The position numbers and the translations under genes are program-made. A stretch of DNA of 64,000 nucleotides from Hyaloraphidium curvatum (Eukaryota > Monoblepharomycota > Hyaloraphidiomycetes > Hyaloraphidiales > Hyaloraphidiaceae). Under the pieces are notes generated by a model. The model had not been told where the DNA came from and ran no database searches. It worked only from the letters and a program-made list of their open reading frames with translations. This document shows positions 10,801 through 20,214 of the stretch, in pieces. Location of the stretch: assembly GCA_025558095.1 (NCBI GenBank), contig JAIVFI010000024.1, positions 558,001 through 622,000 of the forward strand, written 5' to 3'. Positions within the stretch are counted from its first letter, which is position 1, and every line of letters starts with the position of its first letter.

Positions 10801-12155
10801 ATTAGGCAGGCAAATGAAGCGATTCTCACCTCCGGAGCAGCAGCGGCATCCACGGGCGCCGATCCATCAGCGGGAGCGGCTCCGTCCAAAGCGGGAGCGG
10901 CGCGAGCGGCCGAGACTCCATCAGCGGGAGCTCCGGCACCAGCGTCGGCGGAACCCGATCCGTCGCCAGCGGCGGCACCACCACCGGGTGCCGCGCTGTC
11001 TCCAGCCGCCCCATCAGCGGGGGCGGCGGCACCCAGCGCGCCGCTGCGCGCCTTGCTCATGAGATCGCTGCTCTCCGCGGCCGCGGTTGCTGATAAAGCC
11101 GCGACCTTTGCCGGATCGTTGAGCAGGCCGGGTGCGGTGCCGGGTTCGGCCCAGGGGGCCAGCACGGCGGCGGGGAGGCCGCCGGGCACACTGGCATCGG
11201 CCGTGTTGCGCGTGAGCGCCAGGGCCGCGGCGAGCGAGGCGTTGGAGGGGTCCTTGATGTCCTCGGAGCGGAACCAGAAGTTCCAGTCGTCACTAGTAGT
11301 CCAAGGAATAAGATTAGAAAGCTTTGCGGCTGAAGGGAAAGCTCACCCTTCGGGCCTGCCGGCCTTCTCCCACTGAGGGAACGGGGATCAGCAGCAGCCC
11401 ACACAAGCGATCGCCTCTCAGGGCGATGGCACCCACGAGGAAGTATGCCGCCACCCGATGGTCTTCCTGTTCTCGCCAAGAGGGGCGGCATCATCGAGGA
11501 GTGATCACATCAGCGGCCGTTGATTTTGGCGTGGGCCCGGCATCCTGCCCACCTCGCTCATGATGAGCTTGTCGTTGAAGATGCCGAGGATGTGGGCCAC
11601 GAGGGCCTCGAGCTCGGCGTCCGAGTTGACGGTGAGGCCGCGGGCCTTGAGGGCCGCGACGATGTGGGCGTTGGCGGGGTCCAGGGCGTTCTGGCTGCGG
11701 AACCAGTGCCACCAGTCGTTGCTGCGCGGGACCACAGGGATCAGGTTTCGAAAACCAAGACATTACGTTTTTTCCTACCCAACGGGCTTGCCGTCCTTCT
11801 CGTACTGGCGGCGGATTGGGACGGGGATCGCGTGAGGAGGGCGGGGGACGGTGCCAGGGCGCGATGTGGGCGACGGCCGGTCAGAAACCCGCGGCGAGGC
11901 GCCAGACAAGTCCGGAGCAGGTGTTCCACTCACGACATAATAAGCGGCAGTTTGATGGTCAGCCTGCGGCGTAGGGGGGACCAGATAAGGGGATGGGCAG
12001 AGCGGGGCAGGCAGGGGCGATGGCTGCGTCAGCGCCCGCAAAGCGGAGAGGCACGGCAGCAGTACACGCACGTGGTCCATCACGAGCGTCTCGCCCTCGA
12101 GGGCGACGACATGGTTGGCGGCGTCGACGGCGAGGCCGCCCGCTGTCGTGGCCAT
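4879..12155 (-). CDS. giant modular repeat protein: two DUF2934-like modules, Ala-rich 11-mers, LP-rich exon repeats, C2 domain
   Basis: I reconstruct 18 exons: 12072-12155, 11934-11963, 11779-11804, 11553-11721, 11437-11466, 11347-11372, 10830-11292, 10658-10774, 9055-10596, 8453-8998, 7959-8399, 6970-7902, 6476-6913, 6068-6421, 5764-6009, 5392-5706, 4970-5335 and 4879-4914. Phases agree throughout and give about 2,053 aa. Order: short N-terminus; two copies of a module like DUF2934 (AYYV-YEKDGKPVGNDWWHW and AYFL-WEKAGRPEGDDWNFW); Ala/Gly-rich linkers; about fifteen AEKALGDAAAG-type 11-mers; two 86-aa repeats; six LP-rich exons, most opening GL(D/E)A and closing in a PGVDLS-type motif, the last of which ends the block; then a copine-like C2 domain (LDKRDSGFL, SDPFLVISR, NPTWQPL, FEVWDED). 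The LP repeats recall animal AHNAK in texture only. No signal peptide or membrane helix. A membrane- or calcium-linked scaffold is inference. The last exon uses a GTGGGT donor; without it translation would stop at 4931. Confidence 0.75.
7199..7790 (-). repeat. near-perfect 111-bp tandem repeat (37 aa), about five units
   Basis: The motif cagttccgg recurs at 7201, 7312, 7423, 7534, 7645 and 7756, an exact 111-bp period. Units between 7201 and about 7755 look almost identical at the DNA level; the last diverges. Each encodes a 37-aa unit containing ELPSIDAKLPSLDAKLPELK followed by APELPSISAALPDIKAP. It lies within a single 933-nt exon (6970-7902), and copy number is likely to vary among strains. 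Confidence 0.9.
9343..9858 (-). repeat. two tandem copies of a 258-bp (86-aa) coding repeat
   Basis: The block PAAAEGALAKAEAAEGKELD continues through ADAVGDAL, AAGVDAAGPE and TGQD, and is repeated immediately with a period of 258 bp, read from the recurring motif at 9571 and 9829. The copies differ by scattered substitutions. It lies between the 11-mers and the first LP-rich block. Confidence 0.7.
9867..10370 (-). repeat. about fifteen degenerate 11-residue repeats (33-bp units), AEKALGDAAAG type
   Basis: Within exon 9 of the giant repeat gene the protein repeats an 11-residue unit, AEKALGD(A/V)AAG, about fifteen times with substitutions at positions 1, 8 and 11. Eleven-residue periodicity with regular E/K/D spacing is the pattern of amphipathic 11/3 helices such as LEA, perilipin and synuclein repeats, which often bind membranes or lipid surfaces. 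Copies differ at the DNA level, so this is not a fresh microsatellite. Confidence 0.7.
11230..11963 (-). repeat. two tandem DUF2934-like modules with matching intron positions
   Basis: Module A is encoded by exons 11934-11963, 11779-11804 and 11553-11721; module B by 11437-11466, 11347-11372 and the start of 11292. In each, a 30-nt exon and a 26-nt exon precede the body, and introns fall at equivalent codons (after AYYV/AYFL, and inside the Gly codon of KPVG/RPEG). The shared core is AY-x(2)-(W/Y)EK-x-G-(K/R)P-x-G-(N/D)DW-x(2)-WFRS. That matches my memory of the bacterial DUF2934 signature (AYxLWExxGRPEGxxxxHW). Confidence 0.65.
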
Positions 12156-12568
12156 CGCGGCGACGGGCGCGGCGCGGCGGGCACGGATCCGAAGGAGGCC
12201 GCTAAAGCTCGCAGCTCTTGTTGCGGGGCAAGACCGGCGGCGAAGCGCGGGCGGCGTTCCTCGTCGGAGACCTCGGATTCGTTGGCGAGTCGTTGGCTGG
12301 GGTATGATCGGTCCCTGAATGGCCAAATTGGACCCTTGCCATCCAAAGCTCTTGGAACTCGCAGCCTGTGCGGCATGCCGGCCTAGGAGCGCCATGGAGA
12401 GTGTCCACGAGACCGAAGACGCGCTCTGCTGGGGCGCAGCAGGACGCCCGACGCGGTTTGCCGGCAAAGGACACCAGTCGCGTGGGCTTGTCCGCGAATC
12501 TCGCCATACAACAGTGCATCAATCTCAAGTACATCGAAACAAGCCGAGGCCGATGAGAAAGTCGTTGA
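12156..12568. promoter_or_regulatory. upstream region of the giant repeat gene
   Basis: 413 nt between the start of the giant repeat gene and the 3' end of the Nudix gene, both on the minus strand. It should hold the repeat gene's promoter and 5' UTR. Open frames across it show no recognisable protein and I see no convincing TATA box. Confidence 0.35.
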
Positions 12569-13420
12569 TCAGCAAGTGACCTCTCGTGCACTTCCTCCTG
12601 CCGTGTCCCCGGCTGCAAGCCACAGCTTGCACGCTTCCACAGCCGAGGGGAACCCCAGCTTGAACACGGTCCGCGGGTCGCAGTGCCCCTCCCACCTCCT
12701 CTTTACCTCGTCGCCATGCCCCTCGATGACCGCCCTCACGTCGGCCTCCGGCAGCCAGAGGAGACACAAAACGTCGTCGAACGCGTCCAGCCGCGGAAGC
12801 TCCTCGCCGAGCTGACCTCCGACGTCGATGGAAAAAGCAAAGTCGCACGTGGTGTAGTGGATCCTCTTGTAGTCGTACCGATTGGGGAAAGAGCCGATGT
12901 AGCGCAGGTCCCCGTGCGACAGCGCGACAAGTAAACCCTCGGCGGCCCCCTTGCCCGCTCCCTCAGGCACGGTCTTGAAACCCCCGATCTCCTCCTCCAG
13001 TTCCCTGAGCAGCGCCTCCTCCACGCTCTCCCCGGGGTCCACGAACCCCCCCGGCATGTCAAGGTGGAACGCGGCCGGGTCGTGCCCGCGCACCGCGACG
13101 AGCAGGTTCCTCTTGCCCTCCCGGCGCGCATGTATCAGCGCCAGCACTGCCGTGGCGGCGTTGAGGAACAACGTGAAGCCGCATGTGCCGCAGGCGAGCT
13201 GCTTGGTTTGCGGGTACGACAGCGCGTCGCCCGCGCCGCAGCCGGGGCAGAAGCGGATGGCGGGCTGCGGGTTGGCGAGCGTAGCCGCGGGCTGCGCGTC
13301 GCCGGGCATGGCGGGCTGTTTGCAGGAGCGGGATTCGGGCGGCCGGGGCAGTGTTTGGGGTTCGTACGTGCAGTCACTCGTCGGCACTCGGCACGCGTGG
13401 CGCGCCTCCTTGATCCCCAC
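12569..13420 (-). CDS. Nudix hydrolase with N-terminal zinc ribbon
   Basis: Nudix enzymes hydrolyse nucleoside diphosphates linked to another moiety. This one has a CPGCG...CGTCG zinc ribbon at about residues 58-80, followed by the Nudix domain. The Nudix box is complete: G-x5-E-x7-RELEEEIG (MPGGFVDPGES, then RELEEEIGG), supplying the metal-binding glutamates. The first ATG (13420) gives 283 aa; a second in-frame ATG at 13309 (MPGDAQP) would give 246 aa and removes a low-complexity leader, so either start is possible. The arrangement recalls NADH pyrophosphatase (NudC/NPY1), but I do not see the SQPWPFPxS motif specific to that group, so the substrate stays open. Single exon. Confidence 0.85.
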   Translation of the reverse strand: MGIKEARHACRVPTSDCTYEPQTLPRPPESRSCKQPAMPGDAQPAATLANPQPAIRFCPGCGAGDALSYPQTKQLACGTCGFTLFLNAATAVLALIHARREGKRNLLVAVRGHDPAAFHLDMPGGFVDPGESVEEALLRELEEEIGGFKTVPEGAGKGAAEGLLVALSHGDLRYIGSFPNRYDYKRIHYTTCDFAFSIDVGGQLGEELPRLDAFDDVLCLLWLPEADVRAVIEGHGDEVKRRWEGHCDPRTVFKLGFPSAVEACKLWLAAGDTAGGSAREVTC

Positions 13421-13685
13421 GGCTTCGCCAGCCGGTAACGGAAGTGTCCTCGGACCGGCATTCCTATTCCATCAAAGCGACTATCTTCGTTTTCCTTCAC
13501 TTGGGTGTCATCGGGAGGCGATCGGCTGACCTCCTCTAGCGCCAGAAGTCCACTTTGGAATTACTTCGCCGGCCTGCAGATCCTCTTGTGCGAGGGCCAG
13601 GTAGAAAAGCAGCGCATTCGAAAACACATCACATCACGCCTTGAGAAGCTCATGGCCGGCAATGATTTATGTCGAAACACGATCT

Positions 13686-15497
13686 CTACTTCCACGCATT
13701 CTGGAACTCGGCCTCCTCCTCCAGCCTCCTCGCCCGCTTCGGGGCAGTGCCAACGTCCGGCTTTGCAGCGAGCTCCCCGGATCCCAGGCCGAGAGCAGGA
13801 GCGAGATCGTCCGGCAAAGCCAGCGGCATCGGTCTGTCAAAAGCGATGGGAATGTCGAGGGGCGGCAGGGGTCCAGGAGGACAATGGTCCGGAGATGAAG
13901 GCTCCACAATGTCCTCCATGGGCACCGAAAGCTGCTCCACCCGCAGGTCGCGAGCAGGGGTAGTGGGAGGAGCCGGTTCGGGGTGAACCCCGTTCGCAGC
14001 CTTGTCCTCCCCACCCGCGCTCTTCCAGGGGTCCTCGAGGGTAGCGACCCGCACCGGCGCCTTGTGGGCCAGCTCCGCACCGCCGTTCGCAACTTCAGGC
14101 TCTGGCACCTTTGCCGCGCCTTCCTCGGCGAGGCCAACGAGCCGCGCCAGGTTCCCTTCGGCCTCACCGCACCTCCTCCTCAGCGCTTCCGCGTGCTCCA
14201 CCAGGGCCGACACCGCCTCCGCCTGCACCCTCGCCAGCGCGGCGGGCGCGACCGCCCGGTCCTTGCCGCGGGCCGCGAGCGCGAGACGGTCCTCGGCTGT
14301 CGGCTCGAGCGGCGAATCTGTCCGTGCCCGCGGCGGCGTTCCTCGGGGTGAAAGAAAGAGGAGAACGAGGTCACCGTGGCCGTTGGCGATGGCCTGACGC
14401 AATGCTGTACGATTCAAGGAGTTGACGACCGAGGGATCCGCTCCGGAGGAGATGAGGAGCTCCGCGATGGGTTCGGCCTCAGAAGGGTGGTACCGCGCCG
14501 CGTAGTGAAGCGCAGTGGAGCCAGAGGAATCCAGGAGGGAGGCATAGGCGGCGAGGGTGGGATCCGAGACCCCAGATCCGGCAGCCGGCGCGATGCGTGT
14601 CAACAGGGCTCGAACGGAATCGAGGTTGCCGTGGCCGGCGGCGAGATGCAAGGATGTTGCGCCGGCCTTCGTGCGGGCGCGAGGGTCTGGGCCGGCCCGA
14701 AGCAGGGCCCGGACAATGTCCGCGTTGCCCTCCCTCGCGGCGAGGTGGAGCGGTGTCAAGGAGTTCTGCGTGGAGTAGACGTCCACGGGCACGTTTCTCG
14801 CCTTGTGCGCGTCCAAGAGCAGCTCAACACACGTCAAATGGCCGTTCTGAGCGGCAGCGTGGAGCGGCACCCAGCCATCAGTGTCCACCGCGTCTACGCG
14901 GGCCCCGTGCCGCAGCAGTCTGCGGACGACCTCGATGTGGCCCTCCTGCGCTGCCAGATACAGCGGCGTGGCACCCCCATCGTGCCGCACTTCGAGTCCC
15001 GCATTCTCGCCCTCGACCAGCAGGTCGACCAGGTGCGCTTGGTTCTTCCTCGCGACCCAGCAAAGCGGCGGGTCGTGCTTCGGATTGACCGGTTCGCCAT
15101 GCTGTCCTCCAGAAGCGCTCCCGTTCGCGACCAAAACACGCTCTGCCCTCATTTTGGTGTCCAACAGTACGTTAGGCAGGATTCCGAGGCTGCTGGCGCG
15201 CATCACGGCCTGGCCGGCGCCCTCGAGCACCGAAGATGGCACCAAGAGCTTGCCAACGCGCGCGGTGAGGTCGACGGCCGGCTGCAACACGCCCGGCAGC
15301 ATGGCGCGCGTCCTTGCGACCACGCCGCCGAGCACTGCCGTCCCCTGCGGACCGGGTGCCGTCCCGGCGCCCGCCGCGGTTCCGCCGCCGGACCGGCCAT
15401 CGCCCGCCGCCGAGGCCGAGAGGAGGTGCGCCGCCCCCACCCAGTCCTCGGCCAGCAGTAGATCGTGCAGCTGCGGCACCTGCTGCGGGTCCAGCAT
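13686..15497 (-). CDS. ankyrin-repeat protein
   Basis: A single-exon 603-aa protein. Residues about 140-385 hold six or seven ankyrin repeats with the usual TPLHLAA core (ATPLYLAAQEGH, VPLHAAAQNGH, TPLHLAAREGN, TSLHLAAGHGN, TALHYAARYH, TALRQAIANGH), a protein-protein interaction solenoid. The N-terminal 135 residues hold a short helical segment and a Gly/Ala-rich linker; the C-terminal 200 residues are polar and proline-rich with a Leu-rich patch (MPLALPDDLAPALGLG). No membrane segment or enzyme domain is visible, so partner and process are unknown. It is divergently arranged with the secreted CHRD-like gene, sharing a 385-nt upstream region. Confidence 0.8.
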   Translation of the reverse strand: MLDPQQVPQLHDLLLAEDWVGAAHLLSASAAGDGRSGGGTAAGAGTAPGPQGTAVLGGVVARTRAMLPGVLQPAVDLTARVGKLLVPSSVLEGAGQAVMRASSLGILPNVLLDTKMRAERVLVANGSASGGQHGEPVNPKHDPPLCWVARKNQAHLVDLLVEGENAGLEVRHDGGATPLYLAAQEGHIEVVRRLLRHGARVDAVDTDGWVPLHAAAQNGHLTCVELLLDAHKARNVPVDVYSTQNSLTPLHLAAREGNADIVRALLRAGPDPRARTKAGATSLHLAAGHGNLDSVRALLTRIAPAAGSGVSDPTLAAYASLLDSSGSTALHYAARYHPSEAEPIAELLISSGADPSVVNSLNRTALRQAIANGHGDLVLLFLSPRGTPPRARTDSPLEPTAEDRLALAARGKDRAVAPAALARVQAEAVSALVEHAEALRRRCGEAEGNLARLVGLAEEGAAKVPEPEVANGGAELAHKAPVRVATLEDPWKSAGGEDKAANGVHPEPAPPTTPARDLRVEQLSVPMEDIVEPSSPDHCPPGPLPPLDIPIAFDRPMPLALPDDLAPALGLGSGELAAKPDVGTAPKRARRLEEEAEFQNAWK

Positions 15498-15882
15498 CGC
15501 GGCAGCTCGCGCAAAGCGCCAAAGTGTTGGCGGTGTTTGAGGTTCTCAGAAGGGGAACCAACTTGCGCGGACGTGTTGCACGTGATCGGAGCTCCCGTTC
15601 ATCCTTTGAAGACGAGGGCTCGAATAGACGTCTAGCTCTCCTTTATCTTTATTGCAACGCTCGAATGCTCGGGTCTTTCCGTCTCGGTGTTTGTTTGTTC
15701 GGGGTCCAGAAGCCCGCTTGCACCGACCAGTCACCGTTTGCGGCATCCGCGCAAAAACCGTCCACCGTTCCTCCCTCAGCAGACCAGTTTCCTGCTCGTT
15801 TGTCCTTCTCCCGTTGAGCGCAGCCCGCTCAGCTCGCAGTCCTCGCTACGCCATTTGCCGGCCAACGCTTTCGGCGAGCGCA
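15498..15882. promoter_or_regulatory. bidirectional upstream region (ankyrin gene / CHRD-like gene)
   Basis: 385 nt between two divergent starts, slightly richer in A/T and C/T than its surroundings, with a T-rich patch (ctcctttatctttattgc) near 15635. It probably serves both genes. No recognisable coding content. Confidence 0.4.
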
Positions 15883-16842
15883 ATGAAGTTTCTCGGGCTC
15901 CTCCTTCTGGCGTTCGTCGCCTCTGCCGCCGGCCAAGGTTCCACGTTCATCACGACGATAACACTCGGCGGCTCCACCGTGACGGCGACGACCTCGTCTG
16001 CGGTGACGGCCGTCACGGTGACGGCTTCGCCGGCCACGACGACCTCGGCGCCCCCGGGAACGACGGTCGCTCCCTCGGAAACCACCATTACTGCCCCTCC
16101 GACGTCAACTACCTCGCTGGCTCCCACGACGTCGGCCCCCACTACGTCGGCCGCGTCACCCACCGCGAGCCTGACACCGGCGAGCGTCTACTCCTGCATT
16201 CTCTCCGGCTCCGAAACCGGTCCGTTTGTGCTCAGCTGCTTCGCTTTCCTCTCTGACCTTCCGTCGACAGTCCCTCCCGTCGATACGCCTGCGAACGGCA
16301 CGGCTTTCCTTGATTTCTCGCAGTACGACGACTTTGCCGTCTGGAACCTCACCGGCAAGAGCATCTCCAACCCCGTTGCCGGCCTGATCCAAGTAGGTCT
16401 CGCCTCCGCCCTAAGGGATCGGATGCGCTGACGCACCGCAGTACGGCCCGAGCGGCATCATCGGCCCGATCGTGCTCCGCCTCTTCTCCTCGTCCCCGGG
16501 CGTCTTCACAGACGCCTCCGTCTACACCGAAGGGTACGCCGGCGACCGCGAGCTAACCAACTTCATCAATACCAGCCCCGTGCGCAACACGACGGCACTC
16601 AGGGCCGCCGCGGACGAGGGGCTGCTTTACATCAGCGTGAGCTCGAGGTAAAGCGATCAACGCGGCGATCTGTTTCTCGCGATTCTCACTGGGATTGCAG
16701 CCTCGCCGATCCGACGCTCGGGGAGTTGGGGACGGCGGGGAACGCGCCGTTCGGGGAGATCAGGTGCCAGCTGGCGCCGGTCGGCGCGGCAGAGGGCGGG
16801 GCCAGAAGGATGAGGAGGGCGCTGCCTATCTTTGGGCACTAG
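15883..16842 (+). CDS. secreted Thr/Ser-rich protein with a CHRD-like domain
   Basis: Three exons (15883-16392, 16442-16647, 16701-16842) encode about 285 aa. The N-terminus is a clear signal peptide (MKFLGLLLLAFVASAAGQG), followed by about 80 residues rich in Thr, Ser and Pro, typical of an O-glycosylated stalk. The C-terminal part fits the CHRD pattern: LSGSETGPF at the start, then NGTAFLDFSQYDDF, a central GIIGPIVLRLF strand and the closing PFGEIRCQL. CHRD domains occur in secreted proteins of bacteria and fungi and their function is poorly known. No GPI-anchor signal is evident at the C-terminus. A secreted or wall-associated role is inferred. Confidence 0.75.
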
Positions 16843-17066
16843 GCGGGACGCAGAAGCGGCATGAAGTGCATGTAGACCATAGATTTTGATCTGGAAAGCA
16901 CGGCATGTTTTGCACTCTACCGTACCTGACGTCCCGGTTCTGTCGTGTCTCCTTCACGAGCCGGATGGGCAGCGAACCAAGCAGACTTCAGCTCCTTCAT
17001 GATGAATGACATTGTACCCCAGCTAAAGCATATCTATGTACATTTTCATTGCGGCGATCGTGACCA
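16843..17066. other. convergent 3' intergenic region
   Basis: 224 nt between the stops of the CHRD-like gene and the F-box gene. A/T content is higher than in flanking exons; it presumably carries both polyadenylation regions. Nothing else recognised. Confidence 0.35.
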
Positions 17067-18548
17067 TCAGCTGTCCGCCGAGTCATCCTCGAAGCGCAGC
17101 ACCAGCGTCGGGAACCTCGGCTTGAGAAATGCAACTACGTATCCATGGTTCAGGAGAACAGTCTTGAGGCTCGGTAAGGCCCTCTCTGCCGCCTGTAGGA
17201 GCGATTCCACCTCCCCAATAGGCCAGGTACCGTCAATCGACACTCGCAGCGATCGAACGGCCGGGAACATGTACGGATCGCGCTGCGCAAAGAGATCACG
17301 GAACAATGCAAACCGAGTAGCAAGCGGCCACCAGTAGCTTTGCGCGATCTCGAGGTACGTAAGCTCCGGAAACCGGACGGGGTTCCGCCTCTTGATGTTG
17401 ACGCGTTGCAGCCGAAGCTCGGTCAGGGCGGCGCTGCAGCTCCCGAGGTCGTCAAAACACAGTTCAACGACGGAATTGTCGAGGCGCAGGGTGCGAAGGT
17501 TTGACATTGCCCGCAGATCCCCAACAATGCCTGCACCGTTCCCGGCACGCAGACGCAGGTGTTTGAGTTCCGGTTGGTGCTGCAGGAGCCGCTCTCCTGC
17601 ATTGAAAGAGTCGAAGCAATCAAAGTGGAGCAGCTCCAGCTCGGGCAGGGCACCGAAGAACTTCATCTACGATTGCTCGTTGGCGGTCGCCCCAACCAGC
17701 TTGCAAAGCCTCACGGACGCCGACTTCAAGCCGTTGAGGATCGAACGGGCCGAGAGCACCTGATCCACCACGATGTGGATTTGGTCCAATCGAAGTTCTT
17801 CCAGGTTGGGGCCCAGGTTCCCGAGCGAGGCCACGGGAAGCCGGACGTGCGATTCGCGCTGCCGCAGGTAATGTCGGCCCTGCCTTGCTGCGGAGAAGGA
17901 ACGGAGATCCTTGCCGGCAAGCATGCGGACAATCTCTGGGCAAGCGTTGCCCGATCCCGCTGCGAGAGTCAAGGAAAAGTCGCGCATTCTCATGAAGGGT
18001 AGAAGTAGACCGGCGATCCCATCCGCGCTGTCGACGTCAAAGAGCGAGATCCCGACGACCTGATCGAAGAGCTCCGGAGCTGACCCGAGCGCCGACGTCC
18101 AGAGCTGCACGCTTTTCCTGGCTCCGAGCGACATGCCGAGGGCCGACAGGCGCCCTCCGACCGAATTGCGCAGGACGTCCGAGAGCTCCGCGGGCCGCAC
18201 TTCCGCAGGAGACGCGAGCACTTCGAGGCTCCTAAGGAACTGCGCTTACGCCCGCGGACCCGCAGGGCCGGCCGTCCTCCGCCTCCGCCCGGGCAGCGCG
18301 GGGGCTTTTCCCACCGCGGCGTCATCGGCCGGCAACGGGCGGCGCAGCGCGTCCCACGCGCGCTTGGCCCATGCGGGCATGCGTTCGGCAATGACCAGGT
18401 GGTCCCAGACGATCGAGGCCGCGGGGATGTGGAGGGGCCGCACGCGAAGACACGCGAGCAGAGATGGGCGGTCGAGGTGGCGAACGATCTCGCGGAGGAT
18501 CTCGGGCGGCACCGAGTCGAGGCCGAAGGGTTGCGGTGCATCCGACAT
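17067..18548 (-). CDS. F-box protein with LRR-like C-terminus
   Basis: Three exons (18315-18548, 17715-18239, 17067-17666) give about 452 aa. The start MSDAPQPFGLDSVPPEILRE leads into an F-box (PPEILREIVRHLDRPSLLACLRV), the module that binds Skp1 in SCF ubiquitin ligases. The rest carries leucine-spaced strands (LEELRLDQIHI, LRTLRLDNSVV, LTELRLQRVNI, LRSLRVSIDG) like irregular leucine-rich repeats that would select substrates. Intron 1 (75 nt) and intron 2 (48 nt) are both multiples of three. Intron 2 contains the in-frame TAG at 17667 that would otherwise split the gene, and its GTGAGG donor supports splicing. First of three clustered F-box-like genes. Confidence 0.7.
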
Positions 18549-18841
18549 GGTGCTACGGGTGAGGCGGGCGGAACGGAGAGGGCGTTCTGCTTCCGTTTTC
18601 GACTTGCTCGCGGCAGCCGAGCGAGGCGGCAACGCGCCACTCCATTTCTCCCCTCCTCGCTCGCAACAACCTGTCCACCACAAATCATCACCAAAATGAA
18701 CGACTCAGACATTCTCGCTAACAATACAGCGTAGAAATTGGAGGTAACGTGCCAGAATCCACGCTCGTCGAGCAATACTCTTCCATCTATTTCTGCAAAC
18801 CCAAACTTATCGCGGATGGCATCCGCACTCATCAAATACGA
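18549..18841. other. intergenic region between two F-box-like genes
   Basis: 293 nt upstream of the first F-box gene and downstream of the second, both on the minus strand. It should include the promoter of the first. No further gene recognised. Confidence 0.35.
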
Positions 18842-20094
18842 CTAGTTCGATTCACTCTCCGTGTCCTCGTCGTCTGACTGCGATTCCGCTTCCCCATCGT
18901 CGGACCCCATCATATCCTCGTCGTCCCATTCCGGGTCCTCGTCAAGCCACAGTCGTAGCCTGGGAAAAGAACCCGCAAGCGACATCCAGAATTCGAGCTC
19001 TTCGATCTCGTCCGGGGCCACGCTGTGAACGTTGATCGTGATGCTGTAACACGCGGTGCTGGACTCCAGCACGTCCCGGATCCGTTCAAGGTCCGCACTC
19101 CTGGCATCCATCACAAAGTCGTCGACCACGACTTCCTTCCACGTGCAGGGGATGCCCAAGAGGAACAACGTCGAGCGTAAACGGGGGATCCCTACCTTTC
19201 GAACGGACGCAATCCGCGCACATTCCATCCACTCATGTTCATATTCATCGAAAATGTCCAAGGAGTCCCCTGGGACGATAGCCAAGGGCTTGAAAGAGGG
19301 GAAGGCGAGCAGGTTTGAAGGCCCATATCCAACTGGTAGCGCCAAGTCCGGATCTTGGCAACGAACTGCTCTGGCATGATCCCGCGGCAGTCATCGGGGA
19401 GCACCTCTATCTCGCAGTCGATCGTGTCGAGGAGCGGGCAGTCCGTCACAAGGGCCTTCAGCAGCACCGCACAGGCGAAGCCCCTGTAGTCCAGATAACG
19501 AAGGCTGGGCAGGTTAAGTCGAATAGGACTATGGGAAGACCCTTTGAAGAGCAGTTGCAGCCGAGAAACGTTAGCCGCCATCGTTGAATAATTGAGGTAG
19601 TACGAGATCATTGTGGTTTCCTTCGTGCAGAAAGAGAGCTCCTCCAGCGCTGCGCAGCACTGAGCGAATATCTTCTCGAAGGCAAACGGGTGCTCATCAA
19701 GGTTGCCAAGGTTGGGCTCTTTTATGGCAGCCAGCCTCGTTGCCCTAGTGGCGTCGCCCACGAAGCAGCTAACCCGTCGATAGATGCTGAATGCCCGTTC
19801 CGCATCGAATTCGCGCAAGAAACGGGGCGTGAGGAGGTCGTGGAACACCCTGCACGACTTGATCATCCGCAGCAGAGTCGGCGACCCCGGCGGGAAATAC
19901 TCGGCGACACGGAGCACGAGTTCGAGCGGGATAACGGGGCGGTTGTCGCCAACGGGAGGTTGAGCTCCGGGAGCGAGCTGGCCGGCTTCCGGGTGCCGCA
20001 GAAGGTGAACTTCGGCCCGGAGCGCGTCCACTTCGAGGCGGAGCGCCGCGAGCTCCGCCCGGAGAGAGGCATTCTCGGCTTCCAGGTCCGCCAT
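18842..20094 (-). CDS. F-box-like protein with N-terminal coiled coil and acidic tail
   Basis: Two exons in different frames. The first starts at 20094 (MADLEAENASLRAELAALRL), a short coiled coil, followed at about residue 50 by an F-box-like segment (PLELVLRVAEYFPPGSPTLL...SCRVFHDLL) and Leu-rich strands (LPSLRYLDYRG). The second exon ends at 18842 with an extremely acidic tail (DEDPEWDDEDMMGSDDGE). The junction lies between about 19290 and 19420. The simplest phase-compatible join is donor GTTGCC at 19362 to the acceptor ending at 19289 (74 nt), but that donor is weak and another site is possible. The protein is about 390 aa. Probably a substrate receptor of an SCF complex, by class only. 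Confidence 0.55.
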
Positions 20095-20214
20095 TCCTCT
20101 TTCGAACCCGAGAGTCGCAGCGAATTCGTGGCAAGTTGAGAAAGCCTGCTCTGGCGGTGCGATCGGCGCCAGCTGTCAACCGCATCCAAACAGCATCGCA
20201 ACTCCCCTCCAAAG

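Noticed and set aside
15560-15660. Search for tRNA or other structured RNA in this and other spacers
   Set aside because: No cloverleaf pattern or A/B box pair could be found by eye in the intergenic regions; a covariance-model scan would be decisive.
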